Part shown: positions 55,115 to 64,000 of the stretch, one piece after another
Position numbering within the stretch: position 1 is the stretch's first letter
Layout of the letters: the number at the start of each line of letters is the position of its first letter
NCBI GenBank assembly: GCA_963971285.1
Contig: OZ020246.1
Coordinates: forward strand, 12,817,217 to 12,881,216
Direction of reading: 5' to 3'
Source of the DNA: Astropecten irregularis
Taxonomy: Eukaryota; Echinodermata; Asteroidea; Paxillosida; Astropectinidae
DNA: 64,000 bases
Program-made: the position numbers and the translations under genes
Notes under the pieces: generated by a model
Told to the model about the DNA's origin: nothing
What the model saw: the letters and a program-made list of their open reading frames with translations, nothing else
Database searches by the model: none

Positions 55115-55265
55115 TCAGAAATACTGTGGCTGTTTTTCACTGTTTTTTTTCTCAAAAAGTGGGCACCGTATGGAACTGAAATTTTCACAGATGACTATTA
55201 CTGTATCTGTCTTGATATTTTTGCCCATGAATCTGTATTTCTTTGATAAAAACCAAAGTATGATA
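55115..55265. mobile_element. Right half of a TTAA-ended element
   Basis: From AGAAATACTGTGGCTGTTTT to AAAACCAAAGTATGATA, matching the second half of 31710-32066. The left half is absent. Confidence 0.7.
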
Positions 55266-56240
55266 TGAAACCTAAACGCGAATCATTCTTAATTGCCAAG
55301 CACTGCACAATAATGTGATGTCCCAACTCCCAACCAATCATTGTCTGCCCGCTACGTTGATTTTGAGTTCCCATTTTATGACTTCATGTTTTCATGTACC
55401 AAGTCCAAGTACATGTACCAAGATGACATAGCGCTAGTTTTTATATTACAAACCAGCAGAAAAGCAATAGATAAAATCAAAATGCAGTTTAAATTTTGCT
55501 CAGTTATTTTAATGATACACTGATGGCTCATGGAATAAAATGGACAAAAATCAAAGAATAGAAATAAACGTACACACATAAAAAATAATAATAATGTTGA
55601 TAACACAGACGAACAGTTTAAGACCAGAAATGCCAATAGAAAAATGAATAGGCCTATACCTATAGTTTGATTGCTATAATACTTTAGAAATGATATGGTT
55701 GATGCAATGAAAACAATTCTGAAATATAACATTAAAGGAATAAGGAAAACTATGGCAGACACATACAAAGAAATTGTTTCCGGTCAATAAGTCTAAAATT
55801 TGTACACGTATCGGTCATGAAATAGGGTATACACATAGGCCTTAATATATAGACCCACGTACATAGAAGGCTTTTATGGAGTGCATGTCAGCTGTTTTGA
55901 CAACCACGTTTTATGGGTTTGTGCGAAAAACTGCGAATCATTTAAAATAATCATGTAATCCCCCAACAAAATGATCGAATGCATCACTTGCAGAGCGGTT
56001 AACAATCCAATGAACAATTCCACAATGGCTCATATTTTTTGTACAGTCTATTTAATACTAAATTAATGATGATCGAATTCATCGAATATATTGAAAGAAA
56101 ATATTATTATATTATTATCATTAGAAGAAGAAGATAACGAATGAAGATAATAACTGAATTAAACTACGAATGAAATATCAAACGTTAAAATCCGATTCAC
56201 TTCAAACTATACACTTAGCTGCATAATTGTAATGAATTGG

Positions 56241-59200
56241 TTATTGTTGCACGAAGGTTCTGCATGTGTTGTTCGCCTCCTGTTTAATATCCTTGGAGAT
56301 GGTTTCGTCGAAGGGCAGCACACTCTTCCTCTTCTCATCTCGCACCTGCAGTTCAAAGAAAGATATTTCAAAAAATTGGAAAGATGATTTGAGGAGGACA
56401 CGAAATAAATGCAAATGACTGATGCGTTTGACGGCACGATAAACTGTCCGTCGTTACTGGTGTGTCCCCGTCTGCTCTTTGTCCGGCAACAAAATAATTT
56501 ACACTCCTCCGCACTCTATAATTGTAGCGTGTATACGTCCCATGATTAGGGGACATACACCCTGCAGTAGATAGAGTGCGACGGCCGTTTTTAATTCTTT
56601 TGTTGCCGGACAAAATATGGTCGGGGACACTGCAGTAATGGCGGGTGTTTTCTACCTCCATGGCCGCGCCGTCGGATCGGTGTATACACTTTGCCCAAAT
56701 AAAATATTGTCCATGTCCATCAATTGCCATTTTATAACATTACTCTACATACCTTCTCGACAGCTCTAAACACTCGCAGGAGATTCTCGCCCAGGAGTTT
56801 CTTGATGTCCTCCTCTGACCAGTCTCTGTCGATGAGGGCAGCAATCAGGTCAGGATACTTGGAAACATCCTCCAGGCCGGTGGGTAACCTGGTAAGTCCA
56901 ACCAGTTTGTCAAATTCACAATCAGTAAATTGTAACAATCTAAGAGTCATGCATTTTGTAGGATAGTTTTATTAATGGTTCGATCAATATGGACTACTGA
57001 AACATTTATCTGTTGGAAATAGCTTGAGTGCATAGGGTCGACGTATCGATCTTGTCTTGTACGTGGTGCCTGCATGGGACTATAAACAAAAGGCGCGACA
57101 TTTTTACTATTGCCTGCCGCGCACGTGAGCAACATAATTATGTATTTGCCAAGCTAAACTTTAATATCTTTGGCTTGATTCCGTTTGCTTGACATGCCTG
57201 TAACTTGTAGTTTGTGATGAGTTTGGAGATGGATGAGTTTGACTTTGAAGCCGTGAAAAAATGTCAGACTTTTTTAATAGAAGCATAGGGAACATTTTGT
57301 CTACCACCCTGGTTTCTTTTCGATAAATGCACATGAATGGTTATCAGCAACCATGATACTCTCATTCATGATATTGGCGACGGTCCGTGGATGTTTCTGA
57401 TGGAACATCATAGCACTGACAGTAGAGCCTTGTGTTTTGATATCAGAATGCAGTGACGCAACTTTTACATACTGGGAAGATAGTCTGCCTGGATTTGATG
57501 ATGAAGTGTTATAATAGCAAATGACATACATGGGGTCGATTTCACGAAGCCCTACGATTGATCGTATCTCTAGTTACGAACGATAACCCATCGTATCCTG
57601 CATTTGCCTGCAATGCATCATAAGTCTTACGACTTGATAGTACGTTGCGATGAGTTTCAATGGTGATATCGACCCCTACAGCGGATTTCACGAAACTCAT
57701 GTTGCGTATTTTTACGCAACATTGTCTTGCGTAACTTACGCAACATTTTCCTGCCTTTGGTTGCAAACTTGTAAGTTACGCAACATTTCGTGAAATCGAC
57801 CACTGGACTTCAAATCGTTGAACAACCTGATATCTGTATGAATTGTACGGTTATTCTTAGTTGCTTACGTTCCAACGCCATCGTAATCACCCCCAATGCC
57901 AACGATGTCAATACCAGCTCCGCCATCGATGTCCCTAATATGCTCGATATGTTCTGCAGTCAATTTAGAGAAGAATGTTCAACAAAATGATTATGATCAT
58001 GAATGACTATTGACTCAATCTGAACTATCTGTATCAAAAAGTGCCTGGTTGTTTGGTAAAAACAAAATGAGTCCATAATACCCATGTTTAGGATAAGGAG
58101 ATGTTCTTAAAATGTCGCCTCGTTCACTATAGACATTTCTTTTGCAACGTTACAGCCAGAATTTTTGGTTTGCCAACCAAGATGGCAGAGCCTATGGCGA
58201 GCCATGCATCAAGCTGGCCGGGCATAAAAAATAACCACAATTGGAAAACAATTTGTACACAACGATTCATACACATTGAAAGATATTGCTGAATGTACAG
58301 AAAACAACACAAGCAATGATTGTATGTATTTTGTACAGCTATGGAAAGTTTGTAAAAAAAATGTTGACTTTGGTCACGCCGTCTTTCGAGAAGACAGAAT
58401 GATTTGCAACATTTGGCCGCCCATGCCAACTTCACCCAAGGTTTATGAGACAGCAGGCGTGGTTCTAGGGCCAATGTTTTGAGGGGCTAGAAGAGCCATT
58501 ATTTTTTGGGGGGCTAGAAGACGCAATAGTTTGGGTTCTCTAACACTCGCTTCTGCTATGGGGTCGAAAAACATGCACCTGTATACACTACGCGTTTTTT
58601 TTTTATGTAATTGGCGCCTAATAACGGAAAAGATCCAGTATTTTCAAGAATTTTATTTTTCAATTGCATTTGTTTGGGGGGCTAGACAAAACAGTTTTTT
58701 CGGGGGGGGGGGGGGGGGGGCTACAGCCCCCTAGCCCCCCGTAGAACCGCGCCTGTGAGACAGTACGTTGTGCCAATTGTGTGCTCTGTAATAACACTAA
58801 CAGTACATGTAGTTATATACAATGGTATTCATCAGGAAACATTTATAATCATCTTACGTATAACTTGCATCATGGTAGCTTCCCCGAGGTTATCGCTGAT
58901 GTTCATGGGAGGACAGTTGATGTAAGTCGTGTAGAAATTCACCATGACCACGCCCTTATTTTCCACCTGGGATAAGAGATATACGAGAAATACTAATAAT
59001 TGTCAAATCGGGGAATCCCAAATTAGAAAATCCTTTTGCCAGTCGAGTCCGCATCAAACCAGACATTGCTGGTCAGTTTTGTCGTAGGGACGGTCAGGTT
59101 GTTTGGTTGATATTGGAAGAGTAAGATCTCGTACTTGTCATATTTTCTACGGTGGGGAGTCCCCGATGCACCGAGTCCTTATCGATGGTGTGGTCCGGGA

Positions 59201-62200
59201 TAACGATGGGGCCTCGCCGGCCTTAAGTCATAATCTTCCCCCTCTCACCCTCCTTGTAATACTCACCACTCGCCGGAGAACCTCATCGGGCACGTTACGG
59301 TAGGACCCACACACGGAGAAGGCAGACGAGTGACTGTATATGACGGGGGCATCGGTCAGGTCCAGTACGTCATTCATGGTTGCCACAGAGACATGAGACA
59401 AATCAATCAGCATCCCCAGGCGGTTCATCTCCTTAATGACTGTCTGTGGGTCAAAGTTCAAAGGTTATAACTGCCTGCGTGGATTTGACACGGTCAAATG
59501 TCAATTGAAGTGGTGGACCGGTTGACGTCTTTTCTTTTTTTGTCTTTCTCACTTTTGTGATTTGAAATGTTGATATTTTGAAGTATGTTACTTTGTTTGA
59601 TAAATATCAGCTTTAACATGCTTGTAGAGAGTGTGGTCCGTTGACTTAACGTGTGGTGGAAGGGGCGTGGCTATTAGTTCAATAGCTCCATGTGTTCCAG
59701 CTAGATTTACTTCCTTTAAACGTTTCTATAGAAAACTGCCCGAGTGGTGATCAGTGCCCAATTCAGAATACGTTGCATGTGCAAGTTGTTAAGACGACTA
59801 TATGGGATTCAAATCAGATTATTATTTGGGTCCTACCTTTCCGAACTCAGACAGACCGTCTAGCTGATCGGGCGAGGGATCGGCATCTTCCAGCCAGTTA
59901 TCGGCCCTAGAAACGTAATGCACATGACAAGATTATATGTCATTTGAATGAAGTCTGTATACATTTTAAGTTCCGTATCATATGTTGTAACTTAAGAGCC
60001 ATGCAACAATACACTCATGTAGAAATAATTATGAGACCAAAAATTAATAGTCGGTGATCATGTTAGGGCTGCTATACGATATACAGGCGGTAACCTTATA
60101 CAGTATAGTTTGTAGTATGTAAGCAAACATACAGCTTTGCCAGGTCTGTTTTTTCCATATTGGTCGCGGCGTATATAAGCACGCTCTATAGCGTTTGCTA
60201 CTTGCTAGTATGAGTTCAAGTTTCTTAAACTTTCCTGCTGGATGAATAGGAAGTTGTATAACATTATTGAAAAGTGAACAAAGAAAAATTGACTGGATCG
60301 GGATTCGAACCGGCGACCTCCTGAATACCGTACAGGCGCTCTACCAACTGAGCTATACGGTCACATCCAGGAGGTCGCCGGCTCGAATCCCGCTCCAGTC
60401 AAATTTTCTTTGTTCACTTTTATTTCAGTCAGTTTCCCTTGTGGTTTTTTGATGATTGTATTATATTAATATTATGAGACTTCATTACCAGGGTGTGTTA
60501 CAGCTGTGTGTGACAGTCATGTAACGCACGCCGAGCTCATAGAGCATGCGCAGTACGCCAAGATGGCTGTCCATGTTGTGTCCTCCCTCTACACCAATCA
60601 GAGATGCAATCTTGCCGTTGCCATGGGCCTCAACAATGCCTGAAAATAGACAACCGTTTCAAAACTATTCAAATGAAATTTAAAACGGTTAGAACATTTT
60701 GCATGGATTATAAACTCATTGTTAGGCTTTACCGTCTTATTCCAAACTTACGAATTGAAACTTCTAAGTTCTCTTTGAATCCTTCACGGTTACACCACGC
60801 TTTCGAAATGCTACTAAATCGTTCGGACAAACGATCTTTTGAATGACACTAAATCTTGATTTCCTTGGAAAAACCCAGCATCTGATGAACCAAGATTTCC
60901 CATGGTGACTATTTTGCAAACTCAATAATGTTTTTTGTAGGCCTTGCAAATCCCGTACGCTGCCTTTAAAAGAAACGTAAGAGAAGGATTACATTGTTCA
61001 AACATTGTATCGTTCTTAACTTCTGATGAGTTTGAACACCCATCACAATTGTATCTATATTTAAATTAAGTGAGTAGTATTTCGAAAGTATTTTGTGTGA
61101 TAAATCATCATTACCGTCGGCTGTAGTGACGAACTGGAAGTATTCTGGATACATATCGCACATACGCTTGATGACGTCAATTTGATCCAATATGTGATTA
61201 ATGGCGTCCTTGTACTGCGATCCACATGATGTGTATGCCGCCCAAAACTGAACAAAAAAACAGAGGACAAAATATTGAAAATCTATCAAGACGCCTTCGA
61301 TGAAATCTGTAAAGAAGATCCCTCTAAGGAGATCAAATGAGGTTTCATTCCTATCTCCCTCTGTCAGTGGATTATGTTGGCTTTGTTAAATTAACCCTAA
61401 CCCCCTAGACATTTGTACTCGATACCTTTCTCAGCCTAACACAATCCAACAGCCTGGAGTGTCAGATAATGTCCACTGTACTCAACCTGTTATACTCCAA
61501 CAGATTACTCTATAACAACGGTACACAGCTCATCAAGTTCCAACAGTTGCTTACTGTTGGAATTTGGCAGACTGTGTACATAAGGCCCTATGCAAAAATA
61601 AACATCATTTTCACATGGTATCAATCTTAGCAAATTCCAACAACTGTACCCTCCTCAGCCTAACAGATCCCAACAAAACATAATGTTGGAGTTTAAAGGG
61701 CCTGGGGGCGTTAGGGAAGGTACAGTACAGGATTGGTAACATACCCAAACAGAAATGTTCACAGATTTACATATAACTTTCAGGATATGAAGATAGTGCT
61801 GGTAGAAACATATACCTTTAAAATATTTCCTCCTAAAATGGTGTATTTATCCAGAAATAAAAAACAAAGACCGAAAACAGTTTTGATCTCGGGTTAAGAT
61901 CAAAACCATTCTTTATGTTTTATATTAAGAAAAATTGAGTCGGGTTTTTGCTATTTTCTCGTGACTCAGATGTCCGATTGAGCTCACATTTTCACAGGTT
62001 TATCATTCCACATGCTGGATCAAACAAAGTTTGAGTGCTGCTCTGTGACCTCGACCAATCATGTATTATACATGTACCTTTAAGATAGATATTGTAAAAC
62101 GGCCCGTTGTTTGGAAGGGACGATAAATGTTACTATGTTTTCACAGCATTCACACCTTAGCCCGTTCATAAATCAACTTGAATTCAAGGCGATGGCAAAA

Positions 62201-63536
62201 GTGTGAAATGGACCACAAATCCATTTCTTATTTCAAAGACAATATTGTAGGTATACGTGTATATAGCATGGAGGCAAGAAAAGAGTACACAAACTTCGCA
62301 AAGGGCAAACGTTTTGCCTACTGCTAAATTGTACATGGCACAGAAATAATAATTAGATAAAAAATAACAGTGCAATGCAATCGACAACAGATGGGAAAAT
62401 GGGTTAAAAAAAAAGCCCCATATTCCCGGCATTTCCATCTGCACTGCAGCTGGATGATGTTGAGCATAGGCAACTGGCAATTGACTTATAATAAGTCACG
62501 TATAGCTTAGGACCTAGAGTTGTGCAATCGCAGGTGGATAGGGTATCAAATTATAGGAGCAGTGGATACTGGGCTCGAGTCATTGGTCTGCATGTTAGGC
62601 CGTTTCCCGTGAAAGAAGTACATGCAACCACACCATGCCGTCGAATCGTTGTATAGGCCATATATAGCCATGATGTTTGATATCGCTTTGACCTTAGTCC
62701 TTTGGAGCTGTCACACACAGTTATATAATCCTGATTGACATTGTGATATTCGTTCATGTCGGTGATATGGCCAGTCAAAATATACCTGCCTCATACTTAT
62801 AAACATGAAAGTTTGTTTTTGAATTGTGTTCCGGTTTCGTCTTCAGTTACGGAAAACAAAACCCTTGAAAAGATTTCAGGAAACTAGAATAGTGGAAGCC
62901 CTTTGATATTTAGTTTAGGCTTCAGCTGGGTCTGAATCCGTGGTGTGAATAGACCAATCAGAGGTGAGTAAATATCTTCCTAGCTAGTGGTCTTGGGAAT
63001 TTGTATCGACCTTTCTTTTGCAACGTCACAGCCTGAGTTTTTGCCAACCAAGATGGCGGAAACTATGGAGAGCTATCAAAGCCAGGCATAACAAATAACC
63101 ACAATTTGTATACACAATGTTTCATAAACATTGAAAGATATTGCTGAATGTAATGGATTATGGAAACAACACATTATATAAATGATGGTATGTGTTTTGC
63201 ACAGCCATGGAAAGTTTGCAAAAATGTTGAATTGTCACGCCGTCTTTCGAGAAGACGGAAACATTTGCAATATTTGGCCGCCCATGCCAAGTATTGCCAA
63301 CCACCGGCCAATGTTTGTAAACAAAAGAAAGGTCTATTGGGACTTGGTATAAATCAAAATGGCCGCATTCAGACTATAGGTCTAGTACCCAACCTACCTG
63401 TCCACCTAGACCACCTTCAAGCAGACGTGGTATATCGGTATGTAGTGTGGTGGTGCTGCTCAGATCGTCGGTCAAGTCAACATCCTGTAGCCGGTTATCA
63501 TACAGCTTTTTCAGTTGCCACGGTAAATCATTATGC
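56241..63536 (-). CDS. Membrane dipeptidase (DPEP) family, 5' exons outside window
   Basis: Nine exons (5' to 3'): 63536-63398, 61247-61115, 60639-60489, 59906-59837, 59443-59267, 58966-58858, 57953-57869, 56888-56753, 56345-56241. All phases agree; 367 residues plus the stop are visible. Family M19 zinc dipeptidases split dipeptides such as Cys-Gly and, in DPEP1, leukotriene D4. Metal ligands are visible in order: HND in GHNDLPWQL, Glu in IGVEGGHN, His in DLSHVSVAT and YSHSSAFS, and Asp in GGDYDGVG. Family cysteines are kept ([32 protein letters not shown]). The start, with the signal peptide, should lie beyond 64000, since the first visible exon needs two bases from an earlier exon. Odd point: the protein stops at CRTFVQQ, so the hydrophobic tail needed for a GPI anchor is absent in this splice form. 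Confidence 0.96.
56460..56630. mobile_element. 171-bp inverted-repeat element in last dipeptidase intron
   Basis: GTGTCCCCGTCTGCTCTTTG, then TCCGGCAACAAAA; mirrored at the right (reverse complement GTGTCCCCGACCATATTTTG, then TCCGGCAACAAAA). ~33-bp ends with a few mismatches. Non-coding. Confidence 0.82.
57535..57801. mobile_element. Composite hairpin element with GGTCGATTTCACGAA ends
   Basis: GGTCGATTTCACGAA at 57535 and its reverse complement at 57801, with further internal copies near 57667-57700. The right half repeats GCGTAA/TTACGCAAC words. Two related hairpins appear joined back to back. Confidence 0.65.
58131..58440. repeat. Dispersed repeat, dipeptidase intron
   Basis: Shares TTTCTTTTGCAACGTTACAG, GCCAACCAAGATGGC, CATTGAAAGATATTGCTGAA and GTCTTTCGAGAAGAC with the copy at 63008-63335, same orientation. 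The pair lies in two introns of the same gene. Confidence 0.75.
58455..58760. repeat. GGGGGGCTAGAAG repeat with poly-G run
   Basis: Contains several GGGGGGCTAGAAGACGC or GGGGCTAGAAGAGCC words, a poly-G run at about 58704-58720 and GTAGAACCGCGCC. A reversed relative is at 20505-20640. Poly-G length is likely unreliable in assemblies. Confidence 0.6.
60270..60421. mobile_element. tRNA-derived hairpin element, dipeptidase intron
   Basis: Left arm AAAGTGAACAAAGAAAAATT, then GACTGGATCGGGATTCG; right arm is its reverse complement ending TTTTCTTTGTTCACTTT. Each ~52-bp arm carries a B-box (GGTTCGAATCC type), and the loop holds the A-box half. It stands 68 bp from the exon at 60489-60639. Confidence 0.8.
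61719..62082. mobile_element. Second-family short inverted-repeat element
   Basis: GGTACAGTACAGGATTGGTA at the left and CCAATCATGTATTATACATG, then TACCTTTAA at the right. Internal wording is as at 33551-33882 but reversed. In the first visible long intron of the dipeptidase gene. Confidence 0.72.
63008..63335. mobile_element. Repeat with AGACCTTTC-type ends, dipeptidase intron
   Basis: GACCTTTCTTTTGCAACG at the left and ACAAAAGAAAGGTCT at the right form a short inverted pair. The interior matches 58131-58440. Ends are inferred from this copy; the other lacks a clear right end. Confidence 0.6.
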
Positions 63537-64000
63537 CTGTATAAATCACAGAACGTGGGGTTTATTGGTAAATGCATATCAGGTTACAGTGAAAGTTTGA
63601 CAATTTGTAGAGCAATGGCAGTCAATACGGCGCATGCGCCGTATTACGAGTCGAAGTAGAGATGGAAATCAAATTCCACCTTCCACCAGCTCTCAAGAGG
63701 CAAATTAACCTGAAGTATTTATAGTTTGACCCTCTATATCCCTCTGCACGTGCCATAGCATTTGACTACGTGAAATACATGCTTTCAAAAAACTTGGGAT
63801 TAACATTTTGTATAGTGCAAACTGCAATGAATTGAGGCTATATATTAGGCCTAATGCCTTTTCTTCAAGGTTACACACTTCCCTGGCAGTTGTTAGGGGT
63901 ATTTCTTCGGAATGGAATTTTCACCTCCAAGTCATCGGTTATAGTACCTTCTGATGAGACAATAATGAAAGTGGAAGAACACAGCTTTATTTTGCCAAGT
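63537..64000. other. Intron of the dipeptidase gene, no exon seen
   Basis: No signal-peptide exon or other coding segment could be found on the minus strand. The only notable word is the palindrome ATACGGCGCATGCGCCGTAT near 63626-63645. The 5' exon(s) of the dipeptidase gene should lie further right. Confidence 0.5.

Larger units (their letters stand above)
50250..56240. other. Gene-free, element-rich region between CFAP20 and the dipeptidase gene
   Basis: No coding exon is supported. 51100-51385 has a promoter-like look: two CCGGAA words near 51252 and 51281, CpG, and AAG-GTAAAA as a possible donor at about 51381. It could be the non-coding first exon of an unseen plus-strand transcript. 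The rest holds nested elements at 51686-53279, an inverted-ended element at 53287-54065, an element half at 55115-55265 and AT-rich sequence to 56240. Confidence 0.45.

Noticed and set aside
58131-58440. Segmental duplication of a dipeptidase exon
   Set aside because: The shared sequence at 58.1 and 63.0 kb contains no dipeptidase coding segment; it is an intronic repeat.

Overview
This window comes from an intron-rich animal nuclear genome. The coding exons are short, with GT/AG introns and no bacterial-style operons. They can be joined in frame into genes orthologous to vertebrate ones, and the AT-leaning introns are full of short inverted-repeat elements. The style (many TACATGTA and TAGGCCTA words, several families of small hairpin elements, chordate-like gene order) suggests an invertebrate deuterostome. 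An echinoderm or hemichordate is my best guess; this is inference, not proof.

Layout. (1) 1-9554, minus: a large gene of no family I recognise. It has a signal-peptide first exon, three tandemly duplicated phase-0 exons separated by GATGA-type satellite introns, a multi-pass membrane exon, a short exon, and a last visible exon of more than 3 kb with two nested levels of internal repeats. It runs off the left edge. (2) 9.6-14.7 kb: a CpG-rich stretch and two foldback elements, the larger about 2 kb with ~550-bp arms. (3) 14961-19246, minus: CCDC113 (CFAP263), complete in 7 exons, 378 aa. (4) 22079-37771, plus: the catalytic subunit of casein kinase 2 (CSNK2A), complete in 11 exons, 395 aa. (5) 37.8-44.6 kb: gene-free and element-rich. 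(6) 44731-48996, plus: CFAP20, complete in 4 coding exons, 190 aa. (7) 49-56.2 kb: gene-free, with nested elements. (8) 56241-63536, minus: a membrane-dipeptidase (DPEP) family gene. Nine exons are visible, including the stop; the 5' end lies to the right of the window.

How the genes relate. CCDC113, CSNK2A and CFAP20 lie in the same order and relative orientation as CFAP20-CSNK2A2-CCDC113 on human 16q21, so this is an old linkage block. CCDC113 and CFAP20 are ciliary axoneme proteins. Each has a match to the RFX X-box about 125 bp upstream of its ATG, suggesting shared ciliary transcriptional control around a broadly expressed kinase gene. The kinase itself resembles CSNK2A1 in its N-terminus and long C-terminal tail, although the neighbourhood is that of CSNK2A2.

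The most novel items are the repetitive membrane gene at the left, whose duplicated exons look like fusions of the start of one exon with the end of another, and a set of inverted-repeat elements, several nested in each other so that target sites can be read.
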